NCBI GenBank assembly: GCA_001584585.1
Contig: LSYV01000029.1
Location: 997,443 to 1,035,075 of the forward strand
Source: Gonium pectorale
Taxonomy: Eukaryota > Chlorophyta > Chlorophyceae > Chlamydomonadales > Volvocaceae
DNA: 37,633 nt
Direction of reading: 5' to 3'
Shown: in pieces, positions 21,738 through 33,926 of the stretch
How the letters are laid out: every line of letters begins with the position of its first letter
Position numbering within the stretch: the stretch's first letter is position 1
The notes under the pieces: model-generated
Told to the model about the DNA's origin: nothing
Database searches by the model: none
The model's input: the letters and a program-made list of their open reading frames with translations, nothing else
Program-made: the position numbers and the translations under genes

Positions 21738-22798
21738 CAGTAATGCAGGCGACTTCGCCTTGGTTCAGCTCGGGCGTGGACACGGTAGAAAGGTCACGGA
21801 GCAATTCAGGCGTCTGCTCCAAGCTTCGACCTATGCGGTGTGCCGAAAAGGATTTCGCTGTTATTAATCACTACGGGGAAGAATTGCCACTCCAGTGACG
21901 GATGTCTGTAGATGACCGTTACAAAAGGCAGTCCCGCCTAATCCGCTGGCCTTGCTTGAATCCCTCGACAGATTAATCGGGCATAGACATATGTACGTGC
22001 TCTTATTGATAGCAATTGGGCCGGGTGGGGTGACCCGCCCTGACCACCTCGCTGCCACCCGTATTCTGCCGGCCAGGGCGCCCTTGCGAAATGCCGCACC
22101 ATCCCACACCATGCAAGACTTCAAGCTTCACAATATTCTGACGGTAGTAAGCATGTATGGTTGCCCCGTTGGCCACGGACGGTCCCACGGGTCCGCAACC
22201 GCCCATCGGAAGTACCACGATGCTGCCCCAAACGGCCCGCCAAACGCATGAGGCATCATGAAGAAAATAACTGAAGCAATCCCTCACGACCCTCCTGTCT
22301 GCACCACACCAACACAGTCAAACATATGGGGTGGCTCGCATGCAGTAGTCCTGGGTCACGTAGGTATAATATGCCGAGTAAACAGGCATGCTGGCACGTG
22401 TGCGACTACGAGTGCGTGGAGTCGTTATCTTCCTCGACTGCACACCACACGCGTGTACCCATTTATCACATAGTCACAGTCACACAGTCCGGTGAGGGCT
22501 CTCGCAGCTCCCGTCCCGAGCAGCCAAACCCCTGCCCAACACCCAGACGACCGCTGCGCATGATGCAAATCACGGAGAAGCGCTCACTCGTCTACCCGCC
22601 CAGAACAAAAATCGTACGCACACTGGGCCGCCGCGCCCGCCCGCCGCGCCCGCCCTGCCATCCGTGCTCGGTCCTCCTTCGTCGGCGCGCCCAGGCAGAG
22701 AGCAGCCGCCTGCTCTCTCGCCAGCCCCCAGGCAAATCCCCACAGCTCCCTAACCGCCACCATAGCAAACTCTACCGCCCAGCTCCCGCCTCACCACC
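21738..22798. other. Intergenic stretch: upstream of Rubisco activase-like gene, downstream of EF-hand gene
   Basis: No supported exon. The stretch contains the 5' leader and promoter region of the Rubisco activase-like gene next to 21737, and probably the 3' UTR of the EF-hand gene. It is less GC-rich between about 21800 and 22480. No TATA-like element was assigned. Confidence 0.5.
21919..21923 (-). terminator. Candidate TGTAA polyadenylation signal for the EF-hand gene
   Basis: Plus-strand TTACA reads TGTAA on the minus strand. It is about 880 nt past the stop at 22799 and 180 nt before the next gene's ATG. Assigned by position only. Confidence 0.3.
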
Positions 22799-25700
22799 TC
22801 ATCGCCCGCCCTTGCCGCCCGCGTCAGACACCCGCGTGCCGCCGCGCCCGCCTGAGCCCGGCGGCGGCGGCGGGTCCGCCGCAAGCATGCCGCGAGCCGG
22901 CGACGCGCCCACGTTCCTGCCGCCTCCCCCGCCGTTGAGCATCGCCAGGCTCTCGGCGGTGAGGGGCGTCGAGGCGCGGCCGCTTCCGTCCCCGCCGCCG
23001 CCACCGCGGCCCGCCAGCAACCCCATCCCGTTGCCGCCGTTCATGCTCGTCCGCTGCTGCAGCTGGCGCGCCGCCAGGGAAGGCGAGGCCGGCGCGCCGC
23101 TGGGCGAGTCGGCGCCGCCGTAGCCACCGCCGCCGGCCTGCTGCTGGGCCAGCAGCCGCGCTGCAAAGGGCAGCGCGGTGTCGCTGTCGGAGCGCTCCCG
23201 CGTGATCTGCTGCAGCTGCGGCGGCGGCGGGGCGTGCTGCTGCTGCTGCGAGCCGCCACCGTGGGCGGAGGCTTGGTGCGAGTTGACCAGCGCCGTCGCC
23301 AGTTCGCGCAGCTTGACCTGCATCTCCGTGATCTGCCGCGCCATCTGCAGCGCGGACGAGCAGACGGGGCGGGCGGGGTGGGCGGGGAGGGCGGGGTTGC
23401 GCGGCGGGCAGGGGGGGAGCGGTTCTCTCACGGCAAGGCGTTGGGGTAGGTGCACATGCACTCCCCTGGCGCCGCCCTGCAACCCTGGCCCACCCGCTGG
23501 AGGTCCCGCCGGCGCTCCTGCCCAGTCCGCTCCTCCCTAGTCTTGCTCCTCCCCAGTTCGCGCTCCTCCCCAAGTCCACCCACGCACCCACCTTCATGAT
23601 GACCTTGCCCGTCATGTCGTTCTGCTCGGCAGTGCTCCGCTCCAGGGCCGCCAGCGCGCCGTTGAGACCCGAGTCCAGTTCGCGGATCAGGCGGATGGCC
23701 TCGCCGTCCGCTGGGGTGGGCGGCGGCCGGAGGCAGGAGGCGGAACGCAGGTGGGTGTCGGGATGGACGGGGGAAGGTGGTTGCCTGTCGCGCCTGGGAG
23801 GCCCGTGCCGCAAGCCGCTGTGGCATGCCGCCCATCGTCCGCGCCCGCGGAGCGGATCTCCCGCGGACCCCAGCCCCTCCCTCCCAAGCTCCCCCTCGAC
23901 CCCCCCCCCACACACACAGACCCCGCCCTCCACTGCGAATCTGGTCTCATATTGTGGATCCCTGTCCCTCGCCTCCACTACCTCTTCCCCTCTCCTCACA
24001 TGCGTTCATGGCGGCCTCCAGCTGCGTGAGCACCTCCTTGATGCTGCTGAGCTCGGCGCCCACCACCGTCTGAAGCTCGCCAAGCGCGCCGCCCAGGTGG
24101 CTCTCCGCACGTGCCAGCCGCTCACGCAGCTCGCGAGTCTGCGGGTTGGCGGGGTCAGAAGAGGAATGATGCGGGTTGGCGGGGGTGTGGCGGGTTGGGC
24201 CGGGGCGGGGCCAGACCGGGCGGGGGCACGGAGGTACAGGGGCGCACATCGGTCGTCTTCTTGGACCTTAACAAACCGCTGGACTCAGGGGGGCCAGACG
24301 AACAGTTGTGAAGGTACGGCGCTGGCCTCTGGCATTAAGGCGCGCGTGAAGGCGCGCGAGCTAGTCGTCGTTGTGCGTGCGCGAACAGCATGACGAGCCC
24401 GGGCCGCGCAGCACGCCTGCCCCGACCGCCCGCCGCACCTCTCGTTCCCGGTCGGCCCTCTCTCGCTCCACCGCCGCCCGTGCGTCCGAGGCCGTCTGGG
24501 CCGCCGTCGCGGCGGCCGACGCGGCCGTGGCGGCCGTGGACGCCGCCGCGCCGCCACCGCCGCCGCCCACCGCCGCCGCCACAGTCGCCACTCCCGGCGC
24601 CGCTGCCTCGCGCTTGGCCTCAATCAGCTGGCGGTTGATCTGGTTGAACTGGGTCACCAGCTTCTCCATGTTTGCCTGCAGTCAGCGGTTGCCGTGTGGC
24701 GGTTGGGCTTGTCCCTTCCGGTCTCACCCCCGGTTCCCGCACGACCGCCAACCCTCGAGTTACAAGTATTGCGCCCATTGCCATCACTATCCTTACTCCC
24801 TGGGCCTATTTCTTTGTACTGGACTTTTCTTAATGGGTGTTTACCCCTCACCTGCAGGTCGGACTGAAAGTCTTGCATGTCGCGCTTGAGGTTCTCAAAC
24901 TGCTTGTTGACGCCCGCCCCCCGGTCCACCATGTAGTTCTCCGTGTCCTGAAAGGAGCAGGTGGGCAGGAGGACGGACACGGGGTTGCCACAACAACAAG
25001 GGGGTATACGCTTACACGCAGGGTGGAGGATGCAACCCATGAGACGCGTCGGGCCGGGCCCCTGCCCCTCCATCACAGGCAATGCACCGCCTCCACGCCC
25101 CACCCTCGCCCCGGCCCCGCCCTCTGGCTCCCGCAGCCGCACCTTGACGTCCGCCAGCCGGGCCATGCCCATGGACACCAGCCGGTTGACCACCTCGGTG
25201 CCGCTGCCCAGCGCCGAGCCCTCCACCTTCTTCTCCAGCGCGGGCAACTTGAGCGACAGCATGCTCACGTCCTTCTGCACCCTGCGCGCGAACAGGCGGC
25301 GTTGGGGGGGGCCACGGGAGCGGGGAAAGAGGCGAGGGGAGCGGGTTGGGGGTGGTGATGGTGAGGCGAGTGGAGGGGGGCACGTGGCGGCGTGCGTCTC
25401 ATCGGGGGAGAGGCATCAGCGGTAGCCCATGGGTCGCTAAAGGCGCGGCTTTCAGGGCTTTCAGGGCACCTGAGCTGAAACCATCTCAAGGATCTAGCAG
25501 TAAATGCGACGGGACTATGGGTGCATAGTTAAGAGAAGATCCCCGGGCTTCTACTGCGCCCCTTCGCTCGAGCAAGCGCAGCTGTTGAAGCGTCGCCCTC
25601 CGTAGACTCCGGCCCGCGCCCTCGGGCCCGCAGCCCAGTCGTGCTGACAACCCCATCCCGCCGGCGCTGCGCCGCCCCCCACTCGCTGGCAGCCCACTCA

Positions 25701-28700
25701 CTTGGCGTATTTGTTGTCGATGTCGGCAATGTCCATCATGATCACCTGCAGCGGGAGGGGCGAGAGCGGACATACAGGGGGGAGCCGGGTGCGCGGGTGG
25801 GGGTTGCCATGCGATCCGGAGGGGCCTGCTGCACCATGGCGCGATGGCAAGTGCTTGAAGCGTCACGCAGAGCTACCGGTAGGCAGGATCCCATGTGTGT
25901 GCGTGTGCGTGTGTTGAAACGAAACGACGCATACGACGAGCGTAAGCGCAAAAGTGATGGTGCCGTTGTAGGACCCAGCTCCAGAGGCAGTCGAAGGGGT
26001 GATGTCCGTACGCGTGTTAGTGCGGCGGCGTTGTGCGAGTGTATGTATGTGTCCGCGTGTGTGCATGTACGTCTGCGTCTGCGTGTGTATGTGAGTGCAT
26101 GAGGCCTTCGGGGACCTTACCGCACTCGGCACCCCTGCAACAGGCTACGCCGCCTTATATCGTACACCGGACACCGTACACTTGCGCCGCTCACGCATGC
26201 CACAGAGCGCACGTGCGGTGCCGTGTGCAGGTGCTGCCGCGCCCCCGGGCCCAATCTTCCACTCACCCGCTTGACCTCGCTGAGCTCGTTTCGGGTGGGG
26301 AAATCGATGGGGTTGAGGTGGTTCGAACCGGCAATCTGGTTGACGCGCCGCTTCAAGTTGTCCATCGCCTCGCACAGCAGCTTGATCTGCGCAGGGCGTG
26401 TGGGGTGGGGCGGGGGGCGTGCGGCGGTGTGGGGTGGGGTGTAGGGCGCGGATGGGGCGGGGTTCAGGGTGAGGTACCCAGGTCGTGGTGCGGCCGTAAC
26501 GCAATTGTCACTACCGCATCGACGCCCCCCCCCCGCACGCCAGCCCGGCCCTCCCCGTGCTCGGCCGTGCGCCCACGGTAGGCAACGCCACAGCCGTCCC
26601 GCGCTGCCCACCCCGTCCCCGGACTCCAGCCCTACCCCAGCCCGTGCCCGCCAGAACCCCCGGTTCCCGGACGCCCTGCCCCCGGCCCCGCAGCGCCCCG
26701 CAGCGCCGCGACCCTTACCTGCAACCGAATGTCCTCCTCCGAGTCGAGTTGTACAACGCCCAGCGTCTGCACAAAGTAGTCTTGTTTGCCGTCACCCCCG
26801 CCGCCCCCGGCGGCAGCCNNNNNNNNNNNNNNNNNNNNNNNNNNNNNNNNNNNNNNNNNNNNNNNNNNNNNNNNNNCGCGCCGCGTCGCGCCGCNCNCGC
26901 CGCCGCGCGCGCGCGCGCGCGCGCGACGGCGGCGGACGGCGCGCGCCACGCGTCGGCGGCGGGCGCCGTCGGCGCCGGTGACGGCGGCGACGGCGCTGGG
27001 CCCCGCCGCCGCGACGGCGGCGGCGATGGCCTCCTTGGACGGCAGCGCGGCGGCCAGCTTGCTCTCGCGGACCACCTTCCGCAGCTCGTTCTGCAGCGAC
27101 TCCAGCTGCGCCTCGGTGCCGCTGATGCGGGTGACCAGCTGTTGCATCAACTCGCTCTCCTTGCTGGTCTGGGCGGCCTTGAGCTGGTCCGTGATCTGCG
27201 CGCAGGCGAGGGCACGGGGGGTTTGAAGGGGAAAGGGCATGAAAAGGGCAGGGGGGGGGGGTACTCCGTCCGTGGGCACGCTTCGCGATAGGGGTTGCAT
27301 GGGGGGAGGCTTTGGCTATCAACGGGCTGGTCGCCAGCAGCATCGCCCGTCGCCTGAGGGCAGGGCAGGGGCAGGGACTTCTCGGTTCACGGGCGATTCA
27401 CAGAGGAAGGGAAAAGGGGTGCGTTCCTGGGGGTGCAGGAAGGCGGGGCCCGGTCACGGTTCGACGCGCGCAAGTTACCGGTACGGCAGCTGTTCTCGGC
27501 CAGCAGTACTTCACCGGCGTTCAAAAGCGACACCGTGGTGTGACCTCGGCGACCCGCCCCGGCTCGCGCACCGCGCCCCACCCGGCCTCGCTGCTCCACC
27601 CGCTTCGCCGCTTTCCTCGTCGCCACCCCGCCCCGCCCCACCCGTTTTTGACCGCCTTCGTTCGCCTCGTTAACCACCTGCCCCACCTTACCCCCCCCCC
27701 CGGTTTCCTGCCCCGCCTCCGTCTATCCCACCCGCCCCGCCGCTCGCCCCACCTGCCGCAGCGACGCCAGCGCCGAGTTGGTCTCGGTGACGGGCGCCTG
27801 CAGCGCGCGCACGTTCTCCTCCGCCGCCTTGGCCGCCGCCTCCGCGCTCTCGATGCGCTTGTTGGCGCGCTCAAAGGTCTTGGACAGCGCCTCCACCTTG
27901 CTGCCCAGCAGCTCCAGGTCGTCCCGGACCTCCGACACCAGGCGCGGCGCGTTGGCCCCCGGGGCCACGCGAGACAGCTGCGGTCGAGGGGGCAGCGGGT
28001 GAAGGCGGGGAGGGGGGTGGGTGGGGAGAGCCCGGGTGTGTGGGGGCGAAGGGGGGGAAGGCAGGTCTGAGGTAGGCAGCCTGAACGGTAACGCGCTGGC
28101 GTCGTACTACGGAGGTTTCGGGGGAGAGGAGAAGGGGGGCAAAAGGGGGCCATGGCCATAGGGTTGAGAGGAGGCAGAGGGTGCTGGGTAGCGGTGCGCC
28201 GCGAGTGAAGGAGCGCGCGGAAGGAAGGGGCGTGAGGGTTTCCGACGTCCCCCCCCGGTGGATCACCCTCCTCCGCGGAGCCCAAATGCCCACACCGCCT
28301 GACCACCCCCCCCCAGCCACGTGATGCCTCTCGAGTCCGCACGGCGCTCCGGTCTAATGCGCAACGGCAACTCCTGGCGAGCGCTCCGGTCCCGCTCCTA
28401 CGGTTCCTCCCATGCCCGATTTCACCCCTCCCTCTGCCGACTCGCTGGCGCAATCCCGCCCCAACGCCACGAGCTCTCTCAACCCCACCGCAGTTCGGCG
28501 CCGCGCGCTGCGACACCGCCCACCCATCTACACCACCTCGCCATCCTTTCCGTCCAACCCCGCTGCCGAGCCGCCGGTGGCGCACCTCGGCCTCCAGCGC
28601 CGCGATTTTGGCCTCCAGGGCCGCCACCTGCGGGCCCGACGCCGCCGACACCGCGCCGCCGGCGTCACCTCGGCCGCCGCCGCCGTAGCCGCCCCCGCCG

Positions 28701-31700
28701 CCGCCCTGGCTGGCCGCCGCCATCATCTCCCGCGCAAACGCCTGCTGCTGCTCCAGCTGCGTGATGCGCGCTTCGGCGGCCGAGAGGCGGTCCAGCAGCA
28801 CCATCTGGTTGGAAGGCATCTCCAGCGACTGGGTTGGGCGGGGGCGGGATGCGTTGAAAAGTAGGAATAAAGGCGTCCGTCGAGAGCGAGGTCACCCCCG
28901 ACACAGCGGCCAGCATGCCATGAGCCCATTTCTGTCACCTCATAGCGCCCAACTGCGCCCACCTGCAACCGCACAGTGCACCGACTTCCCCTCCGTCCGG
29001 CCTCCGCAGTTTGCCACACAACCCGGCTCTACCAAGACCGTTCCCCAGCCCTTACTTGACACGGCCCCACCAACCCCGTTCACCGCCTTCACCGCCGCCA
29101 CCCCGGCCCGCACCTTTTGGGCATTAGTGCTGCCGCCGTTGCGCAGCCCCGCCGTCACGCCGCCGCCGCCACCGCCGCCGTTAAAAAGCCCTGCCGTCAG
29201 GCTGCCGCCGCCGGAGGCGCCAACGGTGCTGAGGGAGCTGCGCTTGAGGCCGTTCGCCGGGCCCAGCTTGGCCGTGATGGGACCGCCGACGATGGGCGCC
29301 AGCTGCTCCGCGTTGGCGCTGCCGCGGAGGTTTCCGCCTCCGTTGGCCGCGGGCGATGCCAAGCCGCCGGTGTTGCGGGTGGTGGTGCGAAGCGTCTCCT
29401 CGATCTCGACTGCGGGTGAGGTCAGAATAGGAACAGGGCGTTCTCACTTGAGAGGCCTGAGGCGCACTGATGCCGCTGCGGATCACCGAGGAGAGGTAAC
29501 GAACACCCCCTCCGGCCCACCGTCCCGGCGTCTCAGCCGACCCTGGACCAGCCGGTAAGACGACCCCGAACCAGCCCGTAAGCCCACAGAAAGGGTGAAA
29601 AGAGGGGGCATAGGCGGGAAAGGGGCCAGAGGGGCGGAGCGTGGAGCCTCATCCGGCGCTCGCCACTGCTCTGCCAAACAGGCTGGGCGCCAGGCAGGCA
29701 CAGGGCGCGGCCTTGGATTAGCAACTGGGCGAGGCAAGCGGGGGTTGACGGGGCGGCCAGGGCTGGGGCCACCACGGGCCAGAATTGCGGAGCGCAGCCG
29801 CCTAGGTGACTTCTCGGGGTGCGATGGCGGCGCCCGGCCGCGCCGTCTTCAACCGCAACCCCTCTCCTCGGCTCCGGCTCAGACGGTCCCACCGCGCAGA
29901 CCCCGCCGCTGCCTACCCTCGGCGCCCCTCCCCATAGACCCCGCCCCCACCGCCCCTCAACCCACTCGTGAAGCCGCCGCTGCCGGGAGCGCCGCCCAGC
30001 GAGCCGCCGCCTCCGCCGCCGGTGGCTTTCATGAGGGCGCTTGCGGTGGTCAGCGCGCTGCCCGCATTGCCCCACAGCGACTGCGCGGCGGCCGCCTGCG
30101 TGGCGCGCAGGTCCAGGTTCCGGAGCGGGAAGGAGGCGGGCTGCGGCGCGTCCGTCCCAGCGCGCGGCTTCATCTGCGGCCCCAGCTGCGCGACCATGTG
30201 GTTGGTGAGGGTGGTCAGGTCGGGCGAGATCATGGCCAGCGCGGTGAGGAACTGCTTGAGCGTGAGGCCGCTGGTGCGCTGGGCGGCGGCGTTGAAGATG
30301 TTGGCGAGGTCGGTGGTGGAGACGGGCCCTGCGGGCGGCGGGGTGGATGGGTGGGATGGAGGTGGGGCGGGGAGCTTGAAAGAAACAGGGTTTGATAGGA
30401 GAAAACTGGACGCCAGCTGTGTTCGCCCGGTGGGGCGGGGAGCGCAGCGCGCAGGCCGTTGGAGTATAACCCTAGGGGCAGAACAACCGGTGCGCTGGTG
30501 AATTGACCTTGCTGGCCTTGGCCACGTGCTGGGCGAGGCCATGCCGCCCGCCGCCGCCTTTCGGTGACTCCCGCCCGTTGCTGCGCCCGCACCCGCCGGG
30601 CAGCGCCTGGCCCCCGGGCCCCTCGCAGTCGATTCGCCGCCGCGCCCACTGCGCCGCCGACACGCCGCCGCCCCTCTCCTCCCTTCCCCGCTTCTTCGCG
30701 GGCGCCCAGCCCCCCGGCCGACTCACCCACGGGCTGCGCCAGCCCCACGTCGGAGCACAGCTGGTGCCACTGCCCCGAGTTGATCTTGAGGTCCCCGTCC
30801 ATCATCATGCGACCCGCGCCGCCCACCGTCAGGCGGCAGTAGTTGTTGTAGCACTGCTTGAGGGACGCCTCCGCGCGCGCATCAACTGATGGGTGCGGGG
30901 GTGGGATGGGGTGGGGGGTTTAGGAACAAAGCGGAAAAGCAGCAGTGTGCATGCAGCATCCTCCCGGTGGGTGGGGGAGGCGGCGGGGTGCGGGTGGCGG
31001 GCGGGCCACTCCGCCCCGCAAGTGCGCTGAGGCGGCTACAAACCTGGCGCTGCCGGGCGGCAATCCCGTGCCGCTCCTCGCTCCACGGCTCCTCAGCCCC
31101 ATGCGGGTCCGCACACCGCGGTCCTCCAGGTGCAGCTGTGCAGCTGAGTCCCGCCCCCCAAGCCGCGAAGCCGCTGGCCCTGGTCCCCTGGGCGCGGGGC
31201 CACGGGGCCGCAGGATGGTCCCGGAGCTGAGCGCCCCACGCCATGCGCCTGCGCCCCATGTTGACCGGCTGATCCGCTGCCCTCAGCCGCCCTCGACCCT
31301 GGCCATGGCGACCTACGGCCATCCCCATCCGTCGCTGCTGCAACCCCCTTCGATGGACCCCGATGGACCCCGATGGCCAGACATTGCGTCCTACGCTCCA
31401 GCGCCCCCATGCGGACGCCCTCAGCCAGCCGCTGCCGGCCCCTGCCGCCAAACTGCCCACGCCACCTGCGTCCGGACCTCCCGACGAGCGTGGGCAGCGC
31501 TGCGCCCTACGCCCAGGCTCTGGACCCGACTACGGCCGGCAGACCTTCCCACATGCACCCCCACTGCCGTAAGTTGCAGGTGCTCAGCCCCTTTCCTCCC
31601 GCCGACCGCCCGGCTCCGCCCCGCCCCATGGTACCCTCGAGACTGTCCCGCGGTGCATCCACCGTCCCGCTCACCGGTCGGTCCCGCGAGCACCTTCAGC

Positions 31701-32716
31701 TCCTTCTCCACCGCCAAACAACCCCCTCCCAGAGCTCCGATCGTCCGTTAACCCCAGCCACCACCCCCAGCCCCGGCAACTACCCCGCCCACCCTGCCCT
31801 GCCCCGGCCCCACGCACAGCGTCGCGCTGCGCCCCTGACCCACCCCACGAGCCAGCCCCACTCAGCCCAATGATCTCCTTTGCTGCAGCTCCCCGTGCTG
31901 CAGCCCCGAAACGTCCTTCCTCTGCTGCGGCCCCTGCCCGCCCGCCCGCCCGGCTGGCCCCTGGCTGCCACTCACGGTCGCGCAGCGCGTCCACCGCCTG
32001 CCCCACGAGCCGGTCCATGCCGCCCGCCCCTCCGCGCGGCGCCGCCGACTCCCCGCTGTCCGCCATGAGCATCGCTCGCCGGTAGAGCTCGCAGAACTCG
32101 ACGGGGCTCCAGCGGTAGGAGCTGTTCTCCAGCTTCTGGTCCAGGCCCAGAGAGGCGGCTGCGCGATCGGGGGCGGGAGAGGGGGGTGCAAGGGGGCCGA
32201 GAGGGTGGTGGTGGGTGGGGGTGGCGGAGGGGATGGGCGGGAGGGCGGTGGAGCGGGCGGGCGGGATCAGGGGCGGTTGGACGGGATGGCACGAGAGGCT
32301 TGCGACGGTGCTAATGGAGGCATAGGGGGCGGCGCCACAGGCAGAGCTTGATGCGGGGCCAAGAGACGATAGGAGCGGGCTGGCAATCGTCCTACGGTCT
32401 CCCCCACACCCGGAGGCAGGCATGGGTGGGCCGGGTGGGGCCTCAAGGGCCGCGCCGGGCCTTGCAGGCAGCGCCCAGGGACGACCGAACTGAAGGGTTA
32501 CTCACTGAGGCTCCTTGCGCTGAAGCCGTGAGTGCCGCAGAGCTCATTGATGGCGGAGGCCATCTCCCGGGGGTCCAGCAGCCCATCCCCGTTCTGGTCG
32601 TGCCGCTTCAAGAGCTGCATCGCCTTCTCATTCCATTGGTCCTGTTGGGCCTGTGACCCGTATTGGAAACACACGTACTGTAGATACAGCAAGGCCAGCA
32701 GCGGCAACAGCGACAT
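22799..32716 (-). CDS. EF-hand / p25-alpha-like / long coiled-coil protein, uncharacterised
   Basis: Sixteen exons: 32716-32506, 32158-31976, 30885-30727, 30328-29966, 29409-29114, 28828-28586, 27977-27753, 27195-26719 (holds the N gap), 26386-26267, 25745-25702, 25281-25143, 24947-24852, 24675-24439, 24138-24000, 23710-23592, 23344-22799. Phases join, giving about 1,198 aa if the gap length is right. A hydrophobic N-terminus (MSLLPLLALLYLQYVCF) precedes a perfect EF-hand loop, DQNGDGLLDPRE (40-51). Residues about 145-240 (QCYNNYCRL, MDGDLKINSGQWHQLCSDVG, STTDLANIFNAAAQ, GLTLKQFLTALAMIS) follow the p25-alpha/TPPP pattern; that family binds microtubules. From about 400 to 1050 come coiled-coil segments, one per exon, split by Gly or Ala tracts. 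The C-terminus is Gln/Gly/Pro-rich. The fourth exon's donor is inferred: 29966 keeps phase, whereas GTAGGC at 29917 does not. A role at cilia or the cytoskeleton is inference only. Confidence 0.8.
25912..26030 (-). repeat. Dispersed repeat, copy 2 (intronic, inverted)
   Basis: This is the reverse complement of the block at 8826-8942. It lies in the intron between exons 26386-26267 and 25745-25702 of the EF-hand gene. GT-rich simple sequence flanks it at 25893-25914 and 26034-26100, suggesting an inserted element with microsatellite edges. Confidence 0.75.
26819..26876. other. Assembly gap (58 N) inside an exon
   Basis: Fifty-eight N lie here, with single N at 26895 and 26897, next to a GC dinucleotide run at about 26904-26925. 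The gap is inside the eighth exon of the EF-hand gene. The minus-strand frame reads through on both sides, but the residues next to the gap (Arg/Ala-rich) are unreliable. Confidence 0.95.
30380..30430. repeat. Short intronic repeat, copy 1
   Basis: AGAAACAGGGTTTGATAGGA and the following GAAAACTGGACGCCAGCTGTGTTCGCCCG resemble 36609-36658 at about 85 percent, with two small indels. It lies in an intron of the EF-hand gene. Confidence 0.65.
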
Positions 32717-33926
32717 GTCTATCCCAAAGGAGGCTCCCTCGCCTCAGCGACCACGTTGTCGACCCCAAAGCAGGACATAATTATCCTTAATTGCCCTGGA
32801 AATGAGCGTCCGCCTCTGGCTCGCTTGCTCGCTCCACACACACACGGCTGTGCCCTACCTTCGAAGGCCCGCCCCTTTGCGCCATTTGCTGCGTCTGTCA
32901 GCCCAGCTGTAACGCTATAAGGACAGGCTCCAAGGCATAGCGACCGGAAGTTCGCGAGTCTTTTGAGTGTTCAAGCCTCTTAAGCGCCTAATTGATTATA
33001 TACTGTCCTTGTGTCAGCTAGCAAAGGGTAAAACGTGCCCTGCTGTGCCCAACACAGCAGCAGCCCAATAGTCCAGTACAGTGTGTGTCAGCAAGTCAAC
33101 ATAAAGAAAGCTAGGTTTACATGGATTAATCGACTGCGGGGCGTCTCTCGCAGGGGTGCGAGGCAGTGGTACGGGAGGCAGGGAACTCACAGCTCGAGCC
33201 TTACACTTCATTTGTTCAACTACATCTCCAACTCACGCACCATGGGGTAAAAGCACGGCTGAACACGCCGCACTGCTACTCGGCTAAATGCCCTCGTCCG
33301 TCATCTTGCAAACCCTGCACTTCCCCGCCACGCTCACCACATGGACGGGCTACGCCGACGATGCGGTGGCAGCACATTACCGCCGGCCTTGGCGAAACCC
33401 GCCTTCCTGTCCCCTGCCGCTCAACTGCCGTCCCCATGCGGCGAAAAAGAAACGTTCCGAAAAATGAGCCGCCTGTGCTCGCAGTGCAGAGCCTGAAAGC
33501 TAGGAATATCCGCCTGCAACTGTCACTGCAACAGTGTTACCTCGAAGCCGGCCTCGGACCACGCACTTGTACTCCATCCCCACGCTCTCCAAGACACCTC
33601 CCGAACCAATGCTTTCATCCTCATTTGAGGCAGAATTGCATGTCATGCACAAGGTGGCCATCCAGCTGCCCCACCCTACAAAAACATCCTTGCTACTCGC
33701 CAGAAACCCTGCACTTCGCGGCCGGACCTCCAGGCCATCCAGCCAGCGTGCCCCGCACCCCGCACCCATAGCCAGTGACAGGTGGCCGCAATCGCTGGTT
33801 ACCCTTGCACCCCCAAGACGTCTGCCCTTTTTGACGCTTTCCTCCCTGAGGCAACGCGCGGCTCTGTAACTTCCCCACCAGCCCCCGTCCCATGCAACAC
33901 TAAGCAGAGCCAACACCGCCAGCCGG
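32717..33926. other. Intergenic stretch: EF-hand gene promoter side and RPA1 3' UTR
   Basis: No supported exon. Sequence at 32760-33280 is less GC-rich than the genes around it. A minus-strand TGTAA lies at 33201-33205, suitable for ending RPA1 transcripts. The remainder, 32717 to about 33190, would hold the promoter and leader of the EF-hand gene. Confidence 0.5.
33201..33205 (-). terminator. Candidate TGTAA polyadenylation signal for RPA1
   Basis: Plus-strand TTACA, about 720 nt past the RPA1 stop codon at 33927. A second TTACA lies at 33117-33121. Assigned by position only. Confidence 0.3.

Noticed and set aside
25893..26100. GT-rich stretches as a possible telomere-like or regulatory array
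   Set aside because: The units are irregular simple sequence around an inserted dispersed repeat, not a defined array.
26904..26925. GC dinucleotide run as a possible Z-DNA element
   Set aside because: It sits next to N bases in a doubtful assembly stretch, so its length cannot be trusted.
27521..28819. 432-codon minus-strand open frame
   Set aside because: It starts as the true coiled-coil exon (28828-28586) but then runs through a good GTGCGC donor into intron, and crosses the next exon (27977-27753) in a different frame from the coiled coil encoded there.
29913..29966. GTAGGC donor at 29911-29916 for the p25-alpha exon
   Set aside because: It would put the next exon (29409-29114) out of its conserved frame. 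The GTGGGT donor just after 29966 keeps the phase and makes the total divisible by three.
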